Positions 1-5,424 of a DNA stretch of 5,923 bases are shown piece by piece. Each line of letters opens with the position of its first letter. Within the stretch, counting starts at the first letter, position 1. Under the pieces are notes generated by a model. It did not search any database. It saw nothing but the letters and a program-made list of their open reading frames with translations, and had not been told where the DNA came from. The stretch comes from Alphaproteobacteria bacterium (GTDB taxonomy: Bacteria; Pseudomonadota; Alphaproteobacteria; SHVP01). A program made the position numbers and the translations under genes. The stretch spans positions 1 to 5,923 of the forward strand of contig JAPKDI010000093.1 of NCBI GenBank assembly GCA_026421105.1, written 5' to 3'.

Positions 1-494
1 ATTTTTGCGATATCGACGCCATGCGCTTCAAGAGCGGGCGAGATCAGGTTGAAGAAGAATCCGGTCTTCGACCCCGTCCACATCCGGTACTTGCCATTCG
101 CGAGTTCGCGAAGATCTTTAATGCCATCGGTCTTGGCAACGGCGTAAAGACCCGAACCGTACAACGTCATGATATGGCAAACATCCGGCGTCTTGATCGG
201 CACCGTCGAAGCACCATCAGCGATCCGCTTCACGTCGTAGGTGTAGCCAATCTTGTAGTGAACCTCACCGTTCTGGATATCAATCTGCGCTTTAACGGAA
301 TCACCAGACACCGACGCCGCTTTCACACCATCGACATTCTTATTAATGAGTTCCACTAATTTGGCCGCAAAAAGCGGATAGGTACCGGCGAGGCCACCGT
401 TTACGCGGAGCAATTGTTGCGCTTGTGCACCGCCGGCAACGGACATCGCGAGGACGGTCGCGCCGACAACGCCAAGTAGTTTTCTTTTGTTCAT
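1..494 (-). CDS. TAXI-family TRAP transporter solute receptor, N-terminal part (3' end outside window)
   Basis: This is the start of a periplasmic substrate-binding protein of the TAXI family, which delivers small organic acids to a TRAP permease (usually a fused DctQM). The first 164 codons are in the window and the frame is still open at base 1. Residues 1-25 form a Sec signal peptide: basic MNKRK, a hydrophobic core, then AQA before QQ as the probable cleavage site. Next comes the TAXI-type opening RVNGGLAGTYPLFAAKLVEL (about 30-49), then NKNVDGVKA, the SGDSVKAQIDIQNGEVHY region, and a second lobe starting GIKDLRELANGKYRMWTGSK (about 124-143). In TAXI proteins this last stretch is the usual DLxGKxVxxGxxGSGT ligand loop, here somewhat divergent. 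The ATG at 494 is chosen because a strong Shine-Dalgarno lies 6 nt upstream. It follows the previous gene after 225 bp, so it may be its own transcription unit. The family call is confident; the ligand is unknown. Confidence 0.85.
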   Translation of the reverse strand, partial: MNKRKLLGVVGATVLAMSVAGGAQAQQLLRVNGGLAGTYPLFAAKLVELINKNVDGVKAASVSGDSVKAQIDIQNGEVHYKIGYTYDVKRIADGASTVPIKTPDVCHIMTLYGSGLYAVAKTDGIKDLRELANGKYRMWTGSKTGFFFNLISPALEAHGVDIAK

Positions 495-500
495 GGAGTT

Positions 501-507
501 CCTCCCT
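501..507 (-). promoter_or_regulatory. Ribosome binding site of the TAXI receptor gene
   Basis: On the minus strand this reads AGGGAGG, 6 nt before the ATG at 494-492. It is the strongest Shine-Dalgarno in the window and fixes the start. It suggests independent, efficient initiation, unlike the overlapping starts of several genes upstream. Confidence 0.8.
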
Positions 508-719
508 AATAAGGACGTGAAAAAAGCAGTCGGTTCGGAAAAAATAGGGCACATACGCGCACTTGCCTCGGAGGCGCCCCCGACTTTGTACAGTAGGCCG
601 AGGTTAGCCATTCACGACAAGTGAGTAATAATCTCGTCAGGGAAGAATTTTTCTCGCGTTACCACTGCGCGTGTCCGTTCCATCGCGGATCGATCGTCCC
701 CCACGCCTACTGCTCAGGC
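508..719 (-). other. Intergenic leader upstream of the TAXI receptor
   Basis: This spacer separates the stop of the small membrane-protein gene (720) from the TAXI receptor's ribosome binding site. I see no convincing gene in it; the open frame that crosses it on the minus strand runs out of phase into the TAXI coding region. It holds a short GC-rich inverted repeat (GCCT/AGGC arms at 565-568 and 572-575) beside a GGCGCC palindrome. It also has two A/T runs (about 524-530 and 540-545 on the plus strand). No hairpin is followed directly by a T-run, so I do not call a terminator. A promoter for the downstream gene would be expected here, but no clean -35/-10 pair stands out. Confidence 0.4.
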
Positions 720-1175
720 TCATCGCAGGAAAAGGCGGATCGCGACGAAGGGTGCTGAGAATAGAATGAGGTGGGTCACAAAGCCGGTGACAGCGACCTG
801 GCCGTTCAATATGGCCCACAACGTCACTCCGACAACCGATCCAATCGTCCCGAAAACCCCTATTTTAGATACGGTCGGCGCAATTCTCTCCCAGATGGTC
901 GCGACCGGGACGCCACGCAAAAACTGGCTAAACCCGCCCGTATCGAGCGGCGCAAAACGAAGCCGCCCTTGTCGCGGTTGAGGGTAGGTCGCAACAAGAC
1001 CGTCTTCGTAGACTAAGAGCGACGGGGGTGCGCCACGGCGGCGGCGGCGTGACGGGTGATGCAACGACAGGGCTGTCGCGATGGTAGTGTGACGCCGCTG
1101 CGTGGCGTAGCCCGCGGCAAGCAAGGCCTCGAGCCTATCAAGTGCGATGGCGGAAGGTTGCATTTCGTCCGTCAC
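720..1175 (-). CDS. Unassigned small protein with two C-terminal membrane segments
   Basis: The product is 151 aa and I do not recognise the family. Residues 1-40 look helical and soluble (ALDRLEALLAAGYATQRR). They are followed by an arginine run at 43-47 (SRRRRRG) and then a strand-like stretch, SLLVYEDGLVATYPQPRQG (about 52-70). Two hydrophobic segments follow, about 104-124 (IGVFGTIGSVVGVTLWAILNG) and 127-147, and the protein ends RLFLR. The basic residues before TM1 and after TM2 suggest both ends are cytoplasmic. There is no signal peptide. The start is a GTG at 1175 inside the stop of the preceding gene (GTGA, 4-nt overlap), which suggests translational coupling; an ATG at 1163 is an alternative giving 147 aa. 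Being coupled to the 206-aa gene supports it being real. A role as a membrane partner of that protein is only inference. Confidence 0.6.
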   Translation of the reverse strand: MTDEMQPSAIALDRLEALLAAGYATQRRHTTIATALSLHHPSRRRRRGAPPSLLVYEDGLVATYPQPRQGRLRFAPLDTGGFSQFLRGVPVATIWERIAPTVSKIGVFGTIGSVVGVTLWAILNGQVAVTGFVTHLILFSAPFVAIRLFLR

Positions 1176-1792
1176 GACTCACGCACCACAAAACCTTCGG
1201 GCGCGGCGATCAACGTCGCGGAAAAGGCCGCGTCATTGTTCATCGCGGCGATCACCAGAGGAGCAGCAGTATAATTGACATTGAAGTTCGCGAACCGCGA
1301 AGAGGCATCTTTAAGATCAGTTGTTCTCCAAGTCTCGCTGGGGCCCATGGAATAGTGCTTATGAAGCAATTCTCGCGTGGTCCACGCCCCGTTTTTCGAC
1401 CCACTACCCGGCCCAGGTTCCAACACGAGGTTCGCTTGCGGTGTCGTGCTGCTGGAGCCTGACTCGCATAGATAGCAAAACGCATTATTAGGATCGGGCA
1501 CGTCGCGCCCCCACAGGCGCACCCATTCCGTGCGGAAGCTGTTGAGTTCAGGATTGAACCACAGCAACTCCAACTGATCGACTTCGTCAATTTCTAGAAA
1601 ATCAAAATGCGTAAATGGCAATGCGCTAAGGCTCCCGTGCACCTTCCAATTTGTGTAGCACTTGATTCCCGGAATGGCGTTGAAGAACGGGTTGTCAATC
1701 GAACGCAACCAATCATGGTAACCGTCCGCAACTGCGCCGTCGCGAATGCGGTAAGTAAGTAAGATCATCCAATTAGCTGGCGATGAGGACAT
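1172..1792 (-). CDS. Unassigned protein, N-terminal half resembling a dimeric alpha/beta barrel (HapK/REDY- or EthD-like)
   Basis: The product is 206 aa, with no signal peptide or membrane segment, so it is probably cytoplasmic. The first ~110 residues show the layout of a ferredoxin-like (dimeric alpha/beta barrel) domain. A strand MILLTYRIRDG (9-19) is followed by a helix around YHDWLRSIDNPFF, then GIKCYTNWKV (42-51), a strand FTHFDFLEID (60-69) and a helix with LELLWFNPEL. This recalls the REDY-like HapK proteins, but from memory of the pattern only. A Ser/Gly/Pro-rich linker (about 111-135) leads to a second part containing LLHKHYSMGPSETWRTTDL (about 142-160), whose role I cannot name. 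It starts 38 nt after dctM, with a weak GGAG 11 nt before the ATG, so it probably belongs to the TRAP operon. It overlaps the next gene by 4 nt. Catalytic function is unknown; ligand binding or small-molecule chemistry is plausible. Confidence 0.6.
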   Translation of the reverse strand: MSSSPANWMILLTYRIRDGAVADGYHDWLRSIDNPFFNAIPGIKCYTNWKVHGSLSALPFTHFDFLEIDEVDQLELLWFNPELNSFRTEWVRLWGRDVPDPNNAFCYLCESGSSSTTPQANLVLEPGPGSGSKNGAWTTRELLHKHYSMGPSETWRTTDLKDASSRFANFNVNYTAAPLVIAAMNNDAAFSATLIAAPEGFVVRES

Positions 1793-1830
1793 CGGGACGT
1801 TGTCTCCGGACGAGTGGGCGAAGGAAAGGC

Positions 1831-3150
1831 CTAATTTAGCAGCCGCGGTAGCGCAAGGCTCACCGCCGGAAAAGCGATCAATAGACCGACACGCACAATG
1901 TCGGAAACAAGGAACGGCAGGACGCCAACGAAGGTTTCCCGCAACTTGACACCTTTGGCCGCAGAATTAATGACCAAAACGTTGAGCCCCACCGGCGGTG
2001 TGATCAAGCCGATCTCCACAACGATCACCGCAATGATGCCAAACCACATCTTGAGGTCAGCGGGCGATAAACCGAAATCCAAGCCCGCAATAATCGGCCA
2101 AAAAATAGGCACGGTGAGCACGATCATCGCGAGGCTATCCATCACCATGCCGAGCAATAGGTAGATGACCACTATCAGGATGAGGACAGCCATCGGCGAC
2201 AGCCCACTATCAGTGATGAACGTGACCAAGTCGGCAGGCATGCGTGAGAGCGCAAGGAACACACTGAAAAAATCTGCGCCCAACAGAATGAGAAAGATCA
2301 TAGCAGTGGAAATCGCAGCAGCGACAGCACACTCGACAAAACCTTGGAGCCGCAATCCGCCCTTCCATACCGCTATTAGAAGCGTGCCAAACGCGCCGAC
2401 CGCGGCGCCCTCCGTTGGCGTAAAAATACCAAAATAGATACCGCCAATGACGACTAAAAAAATAGTTATTACCGGCCATGTTTCTACGAGCGCGCGGCGG
2501 CGCTGTGCCCGATCAGAGCGGTCGCCAACCGGCCCCGCCTCGGGACGAAAACGCACGTAGATCGAAATGGTGAGGATGTAGCCGAGCGCGGCCAAAATGC
2601 CTGGCACGAGCGCTGCCTGTAGCATCGTGACAATATTGGCTTCAACCGCGATCGCATAAATGACAAGAACGATAGACGGCGGTATCAAGATGCCGAGCGT
2701 TCCGCCTGCTGCCAAGGCTCCCGTGGCGAGCGCATCCGAGTATTGAAATCGGCGCAATTCGGGAAGCGCGACTGGTGCCATTGTTGCCGCCGTCGCAAGG
2801 GAGGAACCGCAAATTGCGCCAAAGCCTGCGCAGCCGCCCACAGCAGCCATCGCGACCCCGCCACGGCGATGGCCAAGGTACGTGTTGGCGGCCTGGAAGA
2901 GCGCGCGGCTGAGCCCGGCACGGGCCGCGAACTGGCTCATCAAAAGGAACATCGGAATAATACTGAGATCGTAGTTGGCGAAGCGCCAGTAGGCCGAGGT
3001 CTTGGCGTAGTTAAGGAGCGGAGCCCACCCAGCAAGGGATACATATCCGCCAACGCCAATCACGATCATCGCCACAGCGACAGGAACGCGGAGGGCCAAC
3101 AGAATGAGCAGAGCTCCAATCCCCGTGAGGGCTATCTCAAAGCTGCTCAA
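1831..3150 (-). CDS. dctM: TRAP transporter large permease subunit DctM
   Basis: This inner-membrane subunit (439 aa, normal for the family) forms the ion-driven transport path of a TRAP transporter and works with DctQ and the periplasmic DctP. It is strongly hydrophobic throughout, with the expected dozen or so membrane segments. Family motifs are present in order: RVPVAVAM (21-28), GFGAICGSSLATAATMAP (about 109-126), AGGTLGILIPPS (148-159), TPTEGAAVGAFGTL (244-257), LLLGMVMDSLAM (331-342) and VEIGLITPPVGLNVLVIN (378-395). A longer frame opens at 3393, but its first 81 residues are arginine-rich, unlike DctM, and lie over dctQ. The normal N-terminus SSFEIALTGIGALLILLALR begins right after a TTG at 3150. 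That TTG overlaps the dctQ stop as TTGA, so I place the start there. No good Shine-Dalgarno precedes it, which fits re-initiation after dctQ. The frame shows no damage. Confidence 0.92.
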   Translation of the reverse strand: MSSFEIALTGIGALLILLALRVPVAVAMIVIGVGGYVSLAGWAPLLNYAKTSAYWRFANYDLSIIPMFLLMSQFAARAGLSRALFQAANTYLGHRRGGVAMAAVGGCAGFGAICGSSLATAATMAPVALPELRRFQYSDALATGALAAGGTLGILIPPSIVLVIYAIAVEANIVTMLQAALVPGILAALGYILTISIYVRFRPEAGPVGDRSDRAQRRRALVETWPVITIFLVVIGGIYFGIFTPTEGAAVGAFGTLLIAVWKGGLRLQGFVECAVAAAISTAMIFLILLGADFFSVFLALSRMPADLVTFITDSGLSPMAVLILIVVIYLLLGMVMDSLAMIVLTVPIFWPIIAGLDFGLSPADLKMWFGIIAVIVVEIGLITPPVGLNVLVINSAAKGVKLRETFVGVLPFLVSDIVRVGLLIAFPAVSLALPRLLN

Positions 3151-3662
3151 CGGAACGCCGTCTGCAGATCTTTGGTCGCCGTGTAGAGGCAGCACAATGC
3201 AAGCAACGCACCGGATGCGACCGCGAACGGAAAGGCATACCAGATAGGCATCCCCACGATGGTCGTGACATCGCCCAAGCGCAGCATATCGGCTCCACCC
3301 ACGTACATGCGCCATGCCAGCCCGGCGCCGATGACGCCCAGCACCGCACCGCTTATCCCATCGAGAAAAACCTGTGCGCGCGGCGGCGCCCACGACAGAA
3401 ACAAGTCAATGACCACATTACCCTTTTGGAGATGGCAGTACGGTAGGAACAGAAATACTGAGACTGCCGTGCCAATAGCCGCGAGCTCGAAATCGCCGTA
3501 GATAGGGCTGAGAAAGAGCCAACGGCCGAGAATGCTGATCACTGTCATCAGCGTTACCGCGACCATAACCGCGCTACCGATGAGGACGAAAACATATGCA
3601 AGGCCGAGCAATGTGCGGCCGATGGGGTCAGTCGGCTGGATCACTTCCTCATGTTCGAACAC
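3147..3662 (-). CDS. dctQ: TRAP transporter small permease subunit DctQ
   Basis: This is the small four-helix inner-membrane subunit that pairs with DctM and docks the receptor. With the start used here it is 171 aa, typical for the family. Hydrophobic segments lie at about 19-45, 57-75, 98-120 and 137-160. The DctQ-like stretch GDFELAAIGTAVSVFLFLPY (56-75), followed by CHLQKGNVVIDL (76-87), corresponds to the family's acidic-then-HxxVD region between TM2 and the next loop. The frame stays open upstream to 3773, but that part overlaps dctP and is arginine-rich. A GTG at 3662, preceded by GGAGG with a 10-nt gap, is the best start. A nearby ATG at 3652 is out of frame, and a GTG at 3644 is a poorer alternative. 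It lies 16 nt after dctP and shares 4 nt with dctM. Confidence 0.9.
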   Translation of the reverse strand: MFEHEEVIQPTDPIGRTLLGLAYVFVLIGSAVMVAVTLMTVISILGRWLFLSPIYGDFELAAIGTAVSVFLFLPYCHLQKGNVVIDLFLSWAPPRAQVFLDGISGAVLGVIGAGLAWRMYVGGADMLRLGDVTTIVGMPIWYAFPFAVASGALLALCCLYTATKDLQTAFR

Positions 3663-3672
3663 AGGCCGGCCG

Positions 3673-3677
3673 CCTCC
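3673..3677 (-). promoter_or_regulatory. Ribosome binding site deciding the dctQ GTG start
   Basis: On the minus strand GGAGG lies just after the dctP stop and 10 nt before the GTG at 3662-3660. It supports that GTG over the far-upstream ATG at 3773, which would put most of the extra N-terminus inside dctP. Confidence 0.65.
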
Positions 3678-3678
3678 G

Positions 3679-4716
3679 CTACTGGCTGTATTTTTTGAGT
3701 AGCGCCCGCGCCTCGGCAACCAGCGCCTTGCCGTCGTAACCCTTGGCATCCATTCGAGCGACCCAGCGGTCAATCACTGGTTGTTCGACCATGGCGCGGA
3801 GCTTGGCGACCTCCGCCGGGGGCAGCGAAACCGTCTCGCCTGACCTCGCGGCATTGTCGCGGCCCGGAATTTCAGCGGCGTCCCATCCCTCGCCGATCCA
3901 TCCGGCAATTGCTTGGCCCGAGTTATCGTCGATCACTTTTTGAAGATCGGCAGGCAACTTCGCGTAGGTGGCCTTGTTCATCGCGACCACAAAGGTCGAG
4001 GTGTTGATCCGCGGATAAACCGGATCATCAAGTTCGGTGTGGTAATCGACGAGTTCATCCACTTTTAGCGGCAACGTCACTTCGTAAGGGATCATTACGG
4101 CGTCGACAATTTTTCTCGACAGCATTTCCGGAATCTGCGGTACCGGTGCGCCGATGGGGACCGCTCCCATGGCTTCAATAAGCCAGCCGCCGGTGCGGGT
4201 TGGAGTGCGGATCTTCAAGTTTTTTAGGTCGTCAACACTACGAATAGGGTCGTTGGAATGGAAAAGCTGCCCAGCGTGTACGTGCATGACGATGATTTTG
4301 TAATCAGCAAACTCTTCACCGTGGCGTGCCACATAGTCATTCAGTGCACGGTTGGTCGCGACCGTATTACTGTGCATGAACGGCAATTCGAACACCTCGG
4401 TTAGCGTGAAGCGGCCCGGTGTGTAGCCCGGCAGCGTCCAGACGATATCCACAACGCCGTCGCGGGCTTGATCGATCAACTGCGGGGGGCCGCCGCCGAG
4501 TTGCATCGACGGAAAAATGTCGATTTTTATGCGGCCCTTGGATTGTTCCTCGATGGCTTTCACCCACGGTGCCAACATGCCCACCTGGCCATGCGAGAGC
4601 GGAGATAAAAAGTGGTGCAGTTTGAGGCGAAACTCCTGAGCATTCGCGCTACTGGCAAGTCCGACCAAGAGCAGAACGGCGGCGGCACCACTCAGCGCGA
4701 ATCGAAAGAACTTCAT
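3679..4716 (-). CDS. dctP: TRAP transporter periplasmic solute receptor DctP
   Basis: This is the periplasmic receptor that captures the solute and hands it to DctQM. From the ATG at 4716 it is 345 aa. Residues 1-26 are a Sec signal peptide (MKFFRFALSG, a long hydrophobic core, ANA before QEF). The mature protein shows the DctP layout: FRLKLHHFLSPLSHG (29-43), WVKAIEEQSKGRIKIDIFPS (51-70), QLGGGPPQLIDQARDGVVDI, and VFELPFM (108-114). Then comes SVDDLKNLKIRTP (160-172). R170 is the position of the near-universal arginine that salt-bridges the ligand carboxylate. The stretch after it, about 201-213 (RKIVDAVMIPYEV), departs from the common VxDGxENP pattern, so the ligand may not be a typical C4-dicarboxylate. 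A GTG at 4725 is in frame, but AAGGGG lies 8 nt before the ATG and would be too close to the GTG. It precedes dctQ by 16 nt. An amine-acid ligand linked to SoxAG is a guess from context. Confidence 0.92.
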   Translation of the reverse strand: MKFFRFALSGAAAVLLLVGLASSANAQEFRLKLHHFLSPLSHGQVGMLAPWVKAIEEQSKGRIKIDIFPSMQLGGGPPQLIDQARDGVVDIVWTLPGYTPGRFTLTEVFELPFMHSNTVATNRALNDYVARHGEEFADYKIIVMHVHAGQLFHSNDPIRSVDDLKNLKIRTPTRTGGWLIEAMGAVPIGAPVPQIPEMLSRKIVDAVMIPYEVTLPLKVDELVDYHTELDDPVYPRINTSTFVVAMNKATYAKLPADLQKVIDDNSGQAIAGWIGEGWDAAEIPGRDNAARSGETVSLPPAEVAKLRAMVEQPVIDRWVARMDAKGYDGKALVAEARALLKKYSQ

Positions 4717-4724
4717 AGTGGTCA

Positions 4725-4730
4725 CCCCTT
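4725..4730 (-). promoter_or_regulatory. Ribosome binding site of dctP
   Basis: On the minus strand AAGGGG lies 8 nt before the ATG at 4716-4714. It overlaps the alternative GTG at 4725, and so argues for the ATG start. Confidence 0.7.
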
Positions 4731-4842
4731 CTAAGAACCGCGGCCCGTCGCGGGTGAGCGGAGTCCTATCGCTTCCAGGTCAAGCAGTCCATGAGACATA
4801 TGGGGCAAGGGCTTTTAGCTAGTCCAGCGTCGAAAGTAGAGC
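4731..4842 (-). other. Spacer between soxG and dctP
   Basis: This is the short non-coding stretch between the soxG TAA and the dctP ribosome binding site. Apart from the GC-rich inverted repeat nearest dctP, I see no rho-independent terminator and no clear -35/-10 or sigma-54 elements. Read-through from sox into the TRAP genes is therefore possible, though the spacer is long enough to hold a promoter. Confidence 0.4.
4738..4753 (-). promoter_or_regulatory. Short GC-rich inverted repeat in the dctP leader
   Basis: The arms CCGCG (4738-4742) and CGCGG (4749-4753) enclose a 6-nt loop and would form a 5-bp all-GC stem 7 nt upstream of the dctP Shine-Dalgarno in the mRNA. A competing 4-bp stem (CCCG at 4744-4747, CGGG at 4751-4754) uses overlapping bases. 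There is no T-run, so it is not a classical terminator. It could attenuate or protect the dctP message, or it could be chance in GC-rich DNA. Confidence 0.25.
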
Positions 4843-5424
4843 TTATGAGGCGCCAATAAACGGCGCTGCATCAACGATAACGTCGGCGAGGTAACGCGCG
4901 AAGGAAGTGCGTACAAACAGACGAACTGTCTCGCAGTCCGCCCCCGATTGCAGAATAACTTGTGCCTTTGCCATCATGGTTTGTACGCACCGCCCTGGGG
5001 TGAGCGTTGCCATATCAAAACTCGTGAGTGATGCGAAGAGCGCTGGCGCGATGGGCCCACAGATGTCGAGAACTACCCGGTTTGAGGACACCTCGACGAC
5101 GGAAGCGTGGTGCACGGACAGTTTGTCGGTGAGGCGCGCCGCAACTTCCGGTCCGGTGTCCATCGGCCCCACTAAGAGCCATTCATCCGGGCCCAGGCCC
5201 AAGCAATGCCAAGTGCCGTTGGCCGTTGCATCGTTGACCCTGGCGGCTAGTGCTAAGCCCCCGCAGGCCTCGACAACGGCCGCCGTCAGATCCGAAGACT
5301 GACCACGCAGGTTGATTTGGGCGGGTTGCGGCACGACGGCAATGCCAAGACCAAGAGTGGTGAGCGCACTAAATGCGGCTCCGTAGCCGTCAAGCGGGTA
5401 GCGAAAATGTGCTTGATCAGCCAT
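4843..5424 (-). CDS. soxG: Sarcosine oxidase gamma subunit
   Basis: This is the small gamma subunit of heterotetrameric (alpha-beta-gamma-delta) sarcosine oxidase. The enzyme is cytoplasmic and oxidatively demethylates N-methylglycine to glycine, feeding the C1 unit to tetrahydrofolate. The protein is 193 aa, a usual SoxG length. Recognisable elements are LGPDEWLLVGP (77-87), a central VVEVSSNRVVLDICGPIAPA (109-128), the GRCVQTMMAKAQVILQ segment (144-159), and a C-terminal RLFVRTSFARYLADVI (168-183). This matches the SoxG pattern of GPxA, GxCxxTxxxKAxVxL and RxSFAxYL. The frame is open upstream to 5532, but the ATG at 5424 gives the normal N-terminus (MADQAHFRYPL). That ATG overlaps the soxA end by 8 nt, consistent with coupling; no strong Shine-Dalgarno is visible. 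The position directly after soxA supports the call. The true substrate could be another N-methyl or secondary amine acid. Confidence 0.88.
   Translation of the reverse strand: MADQAHFRYPLDGYGAAFSALTTLGLGIAVVPQPAQINLRGQSSDLTAAVVEACGGLALAARVNDATANGTWHCLGLGPDEWLLVGPMDTGPEVAARLTDKLSVHHASVVEVSSNRVVLDICGPIAPALFASLTSFDMATLTPGRCVQTMMAKAQVILQSGADCETVRLFVRTSFARYLADVIVDAAPFIGAS

Noticed and set aside
21..359. 112-codon open frame on the plus strand at the left edge
   Set aside because: It is antisense to the TAXI receptor, which has a signal peptide, family motifs and a strong ribosome binding site.
565..578. Possible terminator hairpin (GCCT/AGGC next to GGCGCC)
   Set aside because: The stem is only 4 bp and no T-run follows directly on the minus strand, so termination cannot be supported.
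1037..1048. GCG-type triplet repeat
   Set aside because: It simply encodes the arginine run at residues 43-47 of the 151-aa protein and is too short to treat as a repeat element.
2743..3186. 147-codon open frame on the plus strand
   Set aside because: It lies antisense to the N-terminal part of dctM, whose motifs are unmistakable. The translation is Arg/Gly/Ala-rich with no recognisable family, as expected for a shadow frame in GC-rich DNA.
3151..3393. N-terminal extension of the DctM frame
   Set aside because: The 81 residues are arginine-rich and overlap dctQ in another frame; DctM proteins normally begin just at the TTG at 3150.
3663..3773. N-terminal extension of the DctQ frame
   Set aside because: It is mostly read from the dctP coding region in another frame, is basic and unlike DctQ, and a GTG with GGAGG gives a normal-length protein.
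4907..5302. 131-codon open frame on the plus strand
   Set aside because: It is antisense to soxG. The composition is Ser/Thr/Arg/Pro-rich and it has no family motif or ribosome binding site.
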